Assembly: GCA_049965935.1 (NCBI GenBank)
Contig: JBMFVP010000035.1
Location: 1-17,314 of the forward strand
Direction of reading: 5' to 3'
Source: Thermocladium sp049965935
GTDB taxonomy: Archaea; Thermoproteota; Thermoprotei; Thermoproteales; Thermocladiaceae
Length of the DNA stretch: 17,314 nucleotides
Positions 7,389 to 14,342 of this stretch are shown in pieces (positions within the stretch are counted from its first letter, which is position 1; each line of letters opens with the position of its first letter). Under the pieces are notes generated by a model, which was given only the letters and a program-made list of their open reading frames with translations, made no database searches and was not told where the DNA came from. Made by a program: the position numbers and the translations under genes.

Positions 7389-8126
7389 CTATTGAGTGCT
7401 TCCCTGCTCTGCCTTTATTTTATCGATGAGGGCCTTGACCTCCTCGGAACTAAGTTTCCTATACTTCTTGGTTGCAACATCTATCGTGCCCATCTCTATT
7501 CTATCAACCTCAAGCGACTCAACAACGAGGCTAAGCGCCTTAACGGCGAGCTTAGTGCATTCCCCAATATCCATCTCATACTTATAATTCTTCTCAAGGT
7601 AATCTAGTATAGTTGATGAGCTATTCCCAAGAGCCGTAGCGTAATACCCAAAGTATATGCCGCCGGGATCGGTTTGGAACAACATGGGGCCATGACTATC
7701 AACGCCGCCCACTATTAGCGCAGCGCCAAATGGCCTTACGCCTCCATGCTGAGTATATACTTGCTTCAAATCACTTATCTTCTTCGTGACATACTCGACT
7801 TCCGCCGGCTCATCGAAGAGCAACCTATAAGTCTGTGCCTGCTCCCTCGCATAGTCAATCAATATACGGGCATCCGCGTGGAGACCCGATGGAGCAATGC
7901 CTATGTGCTCATCAACCATGTACACCTTATCTATGCTTGTGAGATCTATGAGAGGACTCATTTTTCGCTTCTCAGCCGCAAGAACGACTCCACCGCTGCA
8001 CTTTATGCCCAGGGTGGCCCACCCCCTCTTCACTGCCTCCCCAGCATACCGTACTTGGTAGAGTTCCCCTTCCGGACTGAATATTGTTATGGCCCTATCG
8101 TATCCAGCCATTTGTGGCGAAAACAT
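7389..8126 (-). CDS. psmA: Proteasome subunit alpha
   Basis: Structural and gating subunit of the archaeal 20S proteasome. Alpha heptamer rings cap the beta rings and accept unfolded protein from PAN/Cdc48-type ATPases. It has 245 residues. The conserved alpha N-terminus is present (GYDRAITIFSPEG, residues 8-20), with Tyr9, Asp10 and Pro18 of the gate cluster. SIDK keeps the pocket lysine equivalent to Thermoplasma Lys66 that binds C-terminal HbYX tails. YTQHGGVRPFG and LFQTDPGGIYFGYYATALG are typical alpha motifs. Absence of a catalytic N-terminal Thr and propeptide separates it from beta subunits. Odd point: the near-universal GRL and QVEYA segments read GEL and QVRYA, an apparent charge swap. 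It is monocistronic, between the ligase gene and the helicase gene. Confidence 0.96.
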   Translation of the reverse strand: MFSPQMAGYDRAITIFSPEGELYQVRYAGEAVKRGWATLGIKCSGGVVLAAEKRKMSPLIDLTSIDKVYMVDEHIGIAPSGLHADARILIDYAREQAQTYRLLFDEPAEVEYVTKKISDLKQVYTQHGGVRPFGAALIVGGVDSHGPMLFQTDPGGIYFGYYATALGNSSSTILDYLEKNYKYEMDIGECTKLAVKALSLVVESLEVDRIEMGTIDVATKKYRKLSSEEVKALIDKIKAEQGSTQ

Positions 8127-8155
8127 TTTCTATCAATGAATCTCAACTATGTGGG

Positions 8156-8163
8156 TTTTTTAA
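8156..8163 (-). promoter_or_regulatory. TATA-like box of psmA
   Basis: The minus strand reads TTAAAAAA, centred about 33 bases before the ATG at 8126, predicting a leader of only about 8 bases. It lies in the 85-base gap after the ligase gene. Confidence 0.45.
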
Positions 8164-8211
8164 CGTTTCCCAGCACACCTATTGAAACAGTGATCCGATT
8201 CTTGAACACGA

Positions 8212-10011
8212 CTAGAGCTTTTCATCTATTGGCGCCTCGCTTATCTTCTTCTGGCTCTTGAACATCTCCATAACTTCCTTAACCGTAGTGGATTGCTCTG
8301 GGGACTTATCAGTCCTATATCTACCCGTGAATCTGGGAAACCTAATGGCTAGGCCAGTGCCCGCCTTTGGATCTAGACAACATGTATGTATCGGCGATTG
8401 AGTTATTTCGGCCCCAATTACCTCTATCACTAGGCCTGGCACAAACCAAACATCGGGTTCCATTCTAGACACAACGCGGGGATGCCTATGAGGTATCTTA
8501 TATTGATCCAGGAGATCCAGAAGCTTCTTGAGATCCTCATCAGTGAAGCCGCTGCCGACCTTAGCCACAGTATAGAATTGATCGGTATCCGGATCATAGG
8601 CCGCCAGCAGTAATGCACCATATAATCCAGCCCGGCGGCCACGTCCCCAGAATGCGCCCACAACCGTTAAATCCAGTGTATCGCTTAATTCGCTCTTATA
8701 ATCACGCTTATACTTTATCCAGAGCCAGCCCCTTGCCCCTAACTCATATATCGAGCCTATCTTCACAGACTTACACATTATTCCCTCGCAATCATCGCTT
8801 ATCGCCTCCATGAAGAACTTATCGACCTCGCTCTCGTTATCTAGCAACCGCCAAGTCGCGTGATGCACATGTTGATTGGGCCTCATTACGCTCCATAATG
8901 CCCTCTTCCTATCTATTAGCGGAAGATCGGTTAAGTCAACCCCATTTATGTATATCGCATCGAATAGAAATACCTCCACCGGATACTCCTCGATCGCCTC
9001 CTTAATATCATGCTTCCTCTTCCTATGCATTAGTTCCTGGAACGGCTTTATTTCGCCGGTGTCAGGATCAACGGTAACTATTTCGCCCTCGACTATGAAG
9101 TCGCTGGAATCAATGGCTTCCTTCACATATTCAACCACGTCTGGATACGCGTTAGTTATGTCCTCAAGCCTCCGACTGAATATTTTAACCACGTCGCCAC
9201 TTCTATGAATCTGTGCGCGCTCGCCGTCATACTTATACTCGCATATGGCTATGCCCCCCAACTTATCGAGGATCTCATGAGATGAGGAGAGACGCTCGGC
9301 AAGCATTGGCTGAATAGGTATGCCAGGCATCACTCTCAATTCCAACAAAGCATCCCGACCCTTCTCCGAGAGAAGGCGGGCAATATGCCCCAGATCAGGA
9401 TGAATGTGGTAAGCCTTCTCCAATGCATCCCTGGGTACATTAAATACATCGGATAAGGAATCCAGCACAGTCATATCGGCCACCCCAAGCCTGAGCTTAC
9501 CCACTATGAAGCGGGCAATGTACTTAGCCTCATCTGGTGAGGCATCGGCAAAAAGAGAAGAGAGAAGCCTAACCTTAGTGTCCTGGGCGCCTTCCCCGGA
9601 TGCCTTAGCTACAGTCATTAAGGCCTCATAGACCTCGCCAACGGTTAATCTCTTGCCGCTGCGGGCCCCAAAGTAATCTAATATAGTCGAGGAACCCCTC
9701 ATCTGCATGACTTGCCTCGCCGCCTCTCCAAGATCCCCCACCTTCTTGTAAACCTCCTCAACCTTCTTAACGGGGAAACCCGAGGCAATGGATATGGCTC
9801 GCATCGCTAGCTTCTCGCCAACACCCAGCTCAACGCCCTCCCAATCAGGCCGTAACTGCCCCAACATTATATAGACTACCTTATCAATGACGCCAGACGG
9901 CGTCTCCCTGAATATGGATGAGAGCAATTTAGCCATAACCGTGCGTTGAGTGGTGGCTTCTATAGCCTCAAACACCTTAACTACCTCGGAGAACGGTAAG
10001 TCGCTGCTCAT
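8212..10011 (-). CDS. lig: ATP-dependent DNA ligase (archaeal LigI-type)
   Basis: Seals nicks in DNA, joining Okazaki fragments and completing repair. The 599 residues match the usual archaeal length of about 600. An N-terminal DNA-binding domain covers residues 1 to about 230. Motif I is EYKYDGERAQIHR with the adenylated Lys260. Motif III lies in the VFLFDAIYING region, motif IV is EGIMCKS (409-415) and motif V is WIKYKRDY (431-438). An OB-fold domain follows, with the IRFPRFTGRYRTDKSPEQST tail typical of archaeal ligases. The reading frame stays open upstream to 10119, but those 36 codons run into the tRNA-Thr gene and are not homologous-looking. The ATG at 10011 has a TATA box 25 bases upstream, so it is taken as the leaderless start. 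Confidence 0.96.
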   Translation of the reverse strand: MSSDLPFSEVVKVFEAIEATTQRTVMAKLLSSIFRETPSGVIDKVVYIMLGQLRPDWEGVELGVGEKLAMRAISIASGFPVKKVEEVYKKVGDLGEAARQVMQMRGSSTILDYFGARSGKRLTVGEVYEALMTVAKASGEGAQDTKVRLLSSLFADASPDEAKYIARFIVGKLRLGVADMTVLDSLSDVFNVPRDALEKAYHIHPDLGHIARLLSEKGRDALLELRVMPGIPIQPMLAERLSSSHEILDKLGGIAICEYKYDGERAQIHRSGDVVKIFSRRLEDITNAYPDVVEYVKEAIDSSDFIVEGEIVTVDPDTGEIKPFQELMHRKRKHDIKEAIEEYPVEVFLFDAIYINGVDLTDLPLIDRKRALWSVMRPNQHVHHATWRLLDNESEVDKFFMEAISDDCEGIMCKSVKIGSIYELGARGWLWIKYKRDYKSELSDTLDLTVVGAFWGRGRRAGLYGALLLAAYDPDTDQFYTVAKVGSGFTDEDLKKLLDLLDQYKIPHRHPRVVSRMEPDVWFVPGLVIEVIGAEITQSPIHTCCLDPKAGTGLAIRFPRFTGRYRTDKSPEQSTTVKEVMEMFKSQKKISEAPIDEKL

Positions 10012-10031
10012 GATTCTAACTATAGGGAGCC

Positions 10032-10040
10032 AAATAAAAA
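10032..10040 (-). promoter_or_regulatory. TATA box of the ligase gene, also a T-run behind the tRNA gene
   Basis: The minus strand reads TTTTTATTT, centred 25 bases before the ligase ATG at 10011. It also lies 33 bases after the 3' end of the tRNA-Thr gene, so the same T-run could terminate the tRNA transcript. Confidence 0.55.
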
Positions 10041-10095
10041 CATGCCGCCCTGGATTCGCTCTAGAATGATTGTGGAGCCCCGGCCGGGATTTGAA

Positions 10096-10118
10096 TTCCC
10101 GGGCGACCAAGGCCGCCA
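10096..10118 (-). other. tRNA-Thr intron 3, position 53/54 (T arm), 23 bases
   Basis: The bulge-helix-bulge fits well. Exon CCCG pairs with intron CGGG as the 4-bp central helix, with 3-base bulges GG^T and AA^T holding the cut sites. The intron folds as GGCGG/TCGCC with a six-base loop. Excision restores CCGGG-TTCAAAT-CCCGG. Confidence 0.88.
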
Positions 10119-10134
10119 CCCGGGACCTCTCGCT

Positions 10135-10149
10135 CCCTTGACTGGAACT
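10135..10149 (-). other. tRNA-Thr intron 2, canonical position 37/38, 15 bases
   Basis: The central helix is exon CTTG (bases 32-35) with intron CAAG, and the bulges are TA^A and GG^A. Only eight bases remain inside, so there is almost no inner helix: a relaxed motif. Excision restores the loop CTTGTAA. A one-base shift gives the same mature RNA. Confidence 0.8.
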
Positions 10150-10156
10150 TACAAGG

Positions 10157-10181
10157 TTCGCCCCCCAAATGGCGCCGGGGT
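10157..10181 (-). other. tRNA-Thr intron 1, position 30/31 (anticodon stem), 25 bases
   Basis: The central helix is exon CGCT (bases 25-28) with intron GGCG (one G-U), and the bulges are CG^A and AA^C. The inner helix is CCCC/GGGG with a ten-base loop. Excision restores the anticodon stem CTCGC/GCGAG. Confidence 0.86.
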
Positions 10182-10237
10182 CGAGCGCTCCAACCAGGCT
10201 GAGCTACCGGGGCTCGTTGGAACCCTTGGGGTAACCC

Positions 10238-10245
10238 ATTTTTAC
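10238..10245 (-). promoter_or_regulatory. TATA-like box of the tRNA-Thr gene
   Basis: The minus strand reads GTAAAAAT, centred about 28 bases before the tRNA 5' end at 10213. Confidence 0.45.
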
Positions 10246-10264
10246 GGTTTACGGTGAGGGAAAT

Positions 10265-10272
10265 CTATATAG
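10265..10272 (+). promoter_or_regulatory. TATA box of the hypothetical gene at 10295
   Basis: CTATATAG is centred about 26 bases before the GTG at 10295, matching the leaderless spacing of the window. It is divergent from the tRNA promoter. Confidence 0.5.
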
Positions 10273-10294
10273 GGGACCTACTAATTATGTTAAT

Positions 10295-10963
10295 GTGGAT
10301 TTTAAGTCCCCACCCAGCGGTGGTTGTCCAATTAATGAAATGGATACGTTGCACCTAATGCTGTTGATCCTGTGGAGACGTGTCATTATTTGTAATGAAT
10401 TCGGGCTGGACTGCATGGATCTACCTCTCATAGCAACAACACAATTCATTGCGAGAAATTGCGATAGGGATGATGTTTACAAGTTGTTTGGGAGACTTAA
10501 ACGATTATCGGAAAAGTTAAATGGAGACATAGGGATATTCTCATATAATGGCATAACCGCCTCATTGAGGTTCAGCTTCGAGAAGGGAAACATATATGTG
10601 CATGATGGAGTCCTCCTGACCCGGAATGATTGCAGAAAGGTCAATTGCAAGCAGGTTAATAACGTCAAATTAGCGTTCATGTACCTAAGCATAAAGTTGA
10701 ACAAGAGAAACATGGTGGTGCTCAATGTGCCAGACGCATTAGTTTGGTTGGCTAAAATAATGGGCATGGAGACTGTGGAGAAAGTGCTGCAAATAATACA
10801 TGATTATGTGGAGACGGGTAAAATCAATCAAGATATTGATATATTGATAAAGATCATTAATATGTGGGGAATACACATGGATGTCGAATCATTCGACACA
10901 GCAATACTCCCAGCAAAAAGAAGTCTATTAGTACTACAGTCATTGACGATTCCCCAGCCCTGA
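10295..10963 (+). CDS. Hypothetical protein, unrecognised
   Basis: I do not recognise this family. From the GTG at 10295 it has 222 residues; from the ATG at 10340 it would have 207. The TATA spacing favours the GTG as a leaderless start, but the first 15 residues (proline- and glycine-rich) look less protein-like than what follows. No signal peptide, clear membrane segment or enzyme motif is seen. The N-terminal half is helical and basic (DDVYKLFGRLKRLSEKLNG). The middle alternates in a beta-like manner (GDIGIFSYNGITASLRFSF) and carries two cysteines in CRKVNC. The C-terminal half looks helical (VEKVLQIIHDYVETGK). It is the only plus-strand gene between the tRNA and the radical SAM operon and converges on the latter. 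The long open frame and promoter argue that it is real. A lineage-specific protein is likely. Confidence 0.65.
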   Translation: MDFKSPPSGGCPINEMDTLHLMLLILWRRVIICNEFGLDCMDLPLIATTQFIARNCDRDDVYKLFGRLKRLSEKLNGDIGIFSYNGITASLRFSFEKGNIYVHDGVLLTRNDCRKVNCKQVNNVKLAFMYLSIKLNKRNMVVLNVPDALVWLAKIMGMETVEKVLQIIHDYVETGKINQDIDILIKIINMWGIHMDVESFDTAILPAKRSLLVLQSLTIPQP

Positions 10964-11018
10964 GGAACACCGATAAGCCAATGCCAAAAGCATTATGGCC
11001 GGCCAATTGCTAATGAAA

Positions 11019-12437
11019 TTAATGGCCATCACCGCCATGCAGCAGTTCCTCGCTGAACCATGGAACCAAGGCATTCCTTATAGCGGTCACTATAGGGCCA
11101 AGCCTTCCATGAATCAGCTCGCCAATCAGGAAACCCAGCCTCGCATAATACTTTATGTATGCCCATTGAAGCATTCTCTGAGCTTCCTCCCTAGTGAACC
11201 TATATCCACGCATTACTGCATTCAACGTCGTGTAGTGATCCCAATTATGATCCTCTATCAACCCTTCTTGCTCAGCCTCCAGGTAAAGCGGTGTGCCTGG
11301 GTAGGGGGTTGCTATCGTAAACTGGGCATATGTTGGTTTAAGCTTAATCGCGAACTTAACGGTGCTCCTCATATCATTAATTGATTCCCAAGGAAAGCCG
11401 AGCACGAAGGAACCAACATGGCTTATCTTGACTTCCTTAGCCCATTGAAACACCTTCTCAGCTCTCTCCAGGGTTATCTTTTTTCCTATTCTATTAATGG
11501 ATTCCTGGCTACCTGACTCAACGCCGAAGTATAGAGCGGAGCAGCCATGTTTCTTGAGCAGCAGCATCATTTCCTTATCAATGGTATCAACCCGCGAACC
11601 ACAGGAAAACGATATATCGAGTCGTCGTGACGATAATTCCTTAAGGAAGGCATCTATGAATCTCCTGCCTAACGTGAACTCATCATCAGTGAAGGCAATT
11701 ATATTAGTTTTATACTTGTTAATTGAATCCTCCAATTCATCCACGACGTTTTTAGCAGTTCTATACCTAATCATGCGGCCCCAGAAATATGAAGTGGAGC
11801 AGAAGGAGCAACCATATGGACAGCCGCGGCTAGCCATCGCATGAATTATGCGTATAGGTTTTCCAAATAAGGTGTACCTATCCATGGGAAGGAGGTGCCT
11901 AGCGGGGGGAGGTAAATCATCCAGGTTCCTAACTATGGGTCTCTCCCGCGTCACTACCGCCTCCCTCTCGCCTAGGTAAGCTATTCCAGCCACATTCCTT
12001 AACTTGCCTTTATCCAATCCATTCCGCTCAATCACATTCGCCAGTTCCAGGGTCGTGAATTCACCCTCTCCCCTCACCACAATATCTACTCCATTGCTCA
12101 AGGCCTCTTGATACATAAATGTGACGTGAGGACCCCCCATAATCACGGGCAAGTCCTTATCATATTCCTTAATGGCCTTGACCGCATCATATGCCTTATA
12201 TATGGTGGGCGTCATCGAGGTTATACCAACCATGTCTGGGTGCCAAGTCTTCACCTCATTAATGAACGTAGTTAAATCGATTCCAATGGTTGGTGAATCA
12301 ATTATCTTGACGCTATGCCCACCCTGCTCCAGAACAGCCGCTATCCATGCTAATCCAAGCGGTGGCGCCCTTAATCCAAGCACCTTATACAGCTCCATTT
12401 TCTCTATGCCAGGTGGAACGGCTAGGAGAACCTTCAT
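11019..12437 (-). CDS. B12-binding-domain radical SAM protein
   Basis: Radical SAM enzyme with an N-terminal cobalamin-binding domain, 472 residues. Residues 1 to about 140 form a Rossmann-like B12 domain (KVLLAVPPG, PPLGLAWIAAVLEQGGHSV, IMGGPHVTF). Residues about 195-400 form the radical SAM barrel with the cluster motif CPYGCSFC (Cys206, Cys210, Cys213), then FTDDEF, YFGVESGS and PYPGTPLY. Such enzymes methylate or rearrange unactivated carbons. In archaea, members include the GDGT ring synthases (Grs), and this membership is a candidate inference only. It is the second gene of an operon, 6 bases after the SPASM gene, with GTGAT before the ATG and overlapping the upstream stop. The final residues (HGGDGH) are His- and Gly-rich. 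The B12 could come from a pathway using the CbiA encoded at 409-1734. The exact substrate is unknown. Confidence 0.88.
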   Translation of the reverse strand: MKVLLAVPPGIEKMELYKVLGLRAPPLGLAWIAAVLEQGGHSVKIIDSPTIGIDLTTFINEVKTWHPDMVGITSMTPTIYKAYDAVKAIKEYDKDLPVIMGGPHVTFMYQEALSNGVDIVVRGEGEFTTLELANVIERNGLDKGKLRNVAGIAYLGEREAVVTRERPIVRNLDDLPPPARHLLPMDRYTLFGKPIRIIHAMASRGCPYGCSFCSTSYFWGRMIRYRTAKNVVDELEDSINKYKTNIIAFTDDEFTLGRRFIDAFLKELSSRRLDISFSCGSRVDTIDKEMMLLLKKHGCSALYFGVESGSQESINRIGKKITLERAEKVFQWAKEVKISHVGSFVLGFPWESINDMRSTVKFAIKLKPTYAQFTIATPYPGTPLYLEAEQEGLIEDHNWDHYTTLNAVMRGYRFTREEAQRMLQWAYIKYYARLGFLIGELIHGRLGPIVTAIRNALVPWFSEELLHGGDGH

Positions 12438-12442
12438 ATAAA

Positions 12443-12447
12443 ATCAC
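12443..12447 (-). promoter_or_regulatory. Shine-Dalgarno element of the B12 radical SAM gene overlapping the upstream stop
   Basis: The minus strand reads GTGATTTTATATG: GTGAT, five bases, ATG. The TGA in GTGAT ends the SPASM gene. The arrangement is identical to that before copA. Confidence 0.6.
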
Positions 12448-13937
12448 TTGATTGCCATCGGTGCCTTAATCTTCACCTTAGATATATCTGCAGAAAGCCT
12501 ACGCCAATCCGCTGAATTATAAATACAGCCCGGATCTGGCGCAAGCACGTCGCCGAAGTAATTATAAGCCCTGGCCCTGCATCCACCGCATATTAACTTA
12601 TAGGGGCATTGACCGCAGAATCCCTTAAGTAGGTCGCGGTTTCTGAAGTTCTCCATGAATGGATCCATCCATATATCCCAAAATGACTTAACGCGGAGAT
12701 TACCGATTGGTCGTGGGAGGAAGACGCAGGGAGTTAATGTTCCCTCGGGCTCAATGGCTGCATAGACCCTACCTGCTCCGCATCCGCCAATGAATTCTGT
12801 TAATTCCTTAGTAACGGGATCGCTCGCTATCACGAAGTGAGTAGGAGAAGAATCGTTTCCCTCGCTTAATTGATTAACTACCCTACCGTACTGAGGAGCA
12901 GTGCTTATTATCTCTATCTTTCTTCGCTTCATTTCGCCATATATGTGCCTAAGAAACTCCTCGCGCTCCTCTGGAGATAGATCTATCTCAAGGTTCTCAC
13001 GGCCACGACCAACGGGGACGAAATTGAAGAATATCACCTTAGAAACCCCAATTTCTTGCGCTAGATCTATTATCTTGTCGACCTCGCCTATATTTACCTT
13101 AGTGACTGTGAAGGCCAGTGCAGTGCTGAAGCCAAGCTTAACGGCGTTACGTAATCCAGTAACTGCCTTATTCCATGCCCCGCTCACTCCCCTGAATTTA
13201 TCATGAATTGCCGGATCAGCGGCATCTATGCTTATCTCCACGTATCGAAGCCCTGCTCTACGAGCCCGCTCGGCAAATTCCATACTTGAGAACGCTAATC
13301 CATTAGTAGCCACGGCCGAATAGAAGCCTCGCCGCGATATCTCGGATAGAACGGGCCAGAAATCCCTATGAACAGTTGGTTCGCCGCCGGATAACGCTAT
13401 AGCCGGTACACCAGCTTCATCTAACTCCTTCACTACCTTAAGCTTCTCCTCAAGCGTCAATTCATTGGTTAATGGTTTCCCCGCATTCTGATAGCAATGA
13501 ATACACCTAAGGTTGCAGGAATTAGTGAAGTTCCATACTATGAAGAATGGAGCCGGCAACCTCTGGGGCGTGGTGACGCCGAATAATGCTATGCCCCTCA
13601 GAGTAGTTATGAGCCCCCTCCTCACCGCTGGATCACTTAGCATCTGCCTTAATGCATCCTCATCCGATCGCAGATACGCAGCAGTGAGCTTCATGCCTAT
13701 CTCCAGGAGCGGGGCAATCAAGTGAGCAATAGTTGGGCACTGCTCCTCCCCAGCATACTTAGCTAATGCCCACTCCATTAATGGCTTCTTTTCACCCCGC
13801 ATCTCAACTTCCTTCATTAATGCCCGGAGCGCCCACCTAGTTACTCCCTTATTCAGCAACCGTATTGCAGCAACAATAGTTCCCGTGGCATCTGTACCGG
13901 ATGATCTCCTCTCGATAATGTCATCAATCTCAGGCAT
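12444..13937 (-). CDS. Radical SAM/SPASM-domain protein
   Basis: Radical SAM enzyme with extra Fe-S clusters, 497 residues. An N-terminal helical region (1 to about 120) has no motif I recognise. The SAM barrel starts at about 130 with CNLRCIHC (Cys141, Cys145, Cys148), then the SAM-binding GGEP (184-187) and VEISIDA. The C-terminal SPASM region has cysteines at 386, 404, 441, 444, 450, 453 and 471, in the pattern CxxCxxxxxCxxC near 441-453, enough for auxiliary clusters. SPASM enzymes modify peptides, haem precursors or other substrates. No precursor peptide gene is seen nearby, and haem-pathway members (AhbC/AhbD-like) are one possible relative. It is the first gene of a two-gene operon with the B12 radical SAM gene, which suggests successive steps on one product. 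A TATA box lies 25 bases upstream. Confidence 0.9.
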   Translation of the reverse strand: MPEIDDIIERRSSGTDATGTIVAAIRLLNKGVTRWALRALMKEVEMRGEKKPLMEWALAKYAGEEQCPTIAHLIAPLLEIGMKLTAAYLRSDEDALRQMLSDPAVRRGLITTLRGIALFGVTTPQRLPAPFFIVWNFTNSCNLRCIHCYQNAGKPLTNELTLEEKLKVVKELDEAGVPAIALSGGEPTVHRDFWPVLSEISRRGFYSAVATNGLAFSSMEFAERARRAGLRYVEISIDAADPAIHDKFRGVSGAWNKAVTGLRNAVKLGFSTALAFTVTKVNIGEVDKIIDLAQEIGVSKVIFFNFVPVGRGRENLEIDLSPEEREEFLRHIYGEMKRRKIEIISTAPQYGRVVNQLSEGNDSSPTHFVIASDPVTKELTEFIGGCGAGRVYAAIEPEGTLTPCVFLPRPIGNLRVKSFWDIWMDPFMENFRNRDLLKGFCGQCPYKLICGGCRARAYNYFGDVLAPDPGCIYNSADWRRLSADISKVKIKAPMAIK

Positions 13938-13956
13938 GCTACATGATGCGGGGAAT

Positions 13957-13966
13957 AGATATATAC
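13957..13966 (-). promoter_or_regulatory. TATA box of the radical SAM operon
   Basis: The minus strand reads CGTATATATC, centred about 25 bases before the ATG at 13937. The remaining bases up to 14116 show no gene or repeat. Confidence 0.6.
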
Positions 13967-14116
13967 GGGTGTTTGATCAATAAACCACATTGGCCGGCAT
14001 TACCGCTTTCCATCTAAACCGAGCCATTAAGTCGAATTGCCAGACACGGTGAGAATAACATCTCTAGAGGCGAACGTCAACCATTATTAATCGCTAGGGG
14101 ATACTCTTGAAGACAT

Positions 14117-14323
14117 TTACTGTATTATTGCATTTCCATGTCGCGCATCTATCAATGCTTCATTCATTAAATGAATCTTGAATTTATGTATGCTGTTGAA
14201 TTTCTTGCCGCAGATGGGGCACTTCCTAGTTCTCGGTATTTGCTTGCATTCAACCTTAACATGCCTCACATACTCGCTTATCGAATTCATGCTTTTACCG
14301 CATAGCTTGCAGGTAATGGCCAT
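14117..14323 (-). CDS. Small two-zinc-finger protein (C2H2/C2HC-like)
   Basis: A 68-residue protein from the ATG at 14323. The first finger is CKLCGK with Cys5 and Cys8, followed by His21 and Cys26 (CX2CX12HX4C). The second has CPICGKKF with Cys35 and Cys38 and histidines at 46 and 51. The region between the fingers is basic (KQIPRTRKCP). Such mini zinc-finger proteins are common in Thermoproteota and Sulfolobales, probably bind nucleic acid or protein, and usually lack known targets. The frame is open up to 14440 (107 residues), but the extra segment overlaps the promoter of the divergent B3/B4 gene. A TATA box 25 bases before 14323 supports the short form. It may share regulation with the divergent B3/B4 gene, with only 134 bases between the two starts. 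Confidence 0.75.
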   Translation of the reverse strand: MAITCKLCGKSMNSISEYVRHVKVECKQIPRTRKCPICGKKFNSIHKFKIHLMNEALIDARHGNAIIQ

Positions 14324-14342
14324 ATCAATGATGCGGAGGCCT

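Larger units (their letters stand above)
10073..10213 (-). tRNA. tRNA-Thr (anticodon UGU) with three introns
   Basis: The gene spans 141 bases including an encoded CCA (10073-10075). Exons on the minus strand are 10182-10213, 10150-10156, 10119-10134 and 10073-10095. Joined, they give a full cloverleaf of 75 bases plus CCA: acceptor GCCCCGG/CCGGGGC, D stem GCTC/GAGC with GG in the loop, anticodon stem CTCGC/GCGAG around loop CTTGTAA (anticodon TGT), variable AGGTC, and T stem CCGGG/CCCGG around TTCAAAT. The discriminator base is T, as expected for archaeal tRNA-Thr. Without removing the introns no stem closes: the T arm, for example, has a nine-base loop. Introns at 30/31 and 53/54 are non-canonical and 37/38 is canonical. 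Multi-intron tRNAs are a hallmark of Thermoproteales. Base 21 reads G instead of the usual A. Confidence 0.93.

Noticed and set aside
7396..8261. Plus-strand open frames of 63, 76 and 171 codons opposite psmA
   Set aside because: They are antisense shadows of the clearly conserved proteasome alpha gene.
10012..10119. An N-terminal extension of the DNA ligase by 36 residues
   Set aside because: It would be translated from inside the tRNA-Thr gene and across the ligase TATA box; the ATG at 10011 has the expected promoter spacing and family N-terminus.
10073..10213. tRNA-Pro reading with anticodon TGG or GGG (from TTTGGGG in intron 1)
   Set aside because: It cannot form a closed anticodon stem, and the discriminator T and loop CTTGTAA fit tRNA-Thr(UGU) after BHB-consistent removal of three introns.
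10042..10257. A plus-strand open frame of 71 codons
   Set aside because: It is antisense to the tRNA-Thr gene; its length reflects the GC-rich tRNA and not coding.
10214..10294. An integration site beside the tRNA gene
   Set aside because: No direct repeat of the tRNA 3' end, no integrase and no visible break in composition was found in the window.
12444..13937. Assignment of the SPASM protein as tetraether synthase (Tes)
   Set aside because: As far as I recall, Tes proteins have extra N-terminal cysteine motifs; none are seen here, and a standard SPASM C-terminus is present.
13938..14116. A possible small RNA or gene in the 179-base gap
   Set aside because: Only very short frames are present, and no C/D box pair, stem or repeat was convincing.
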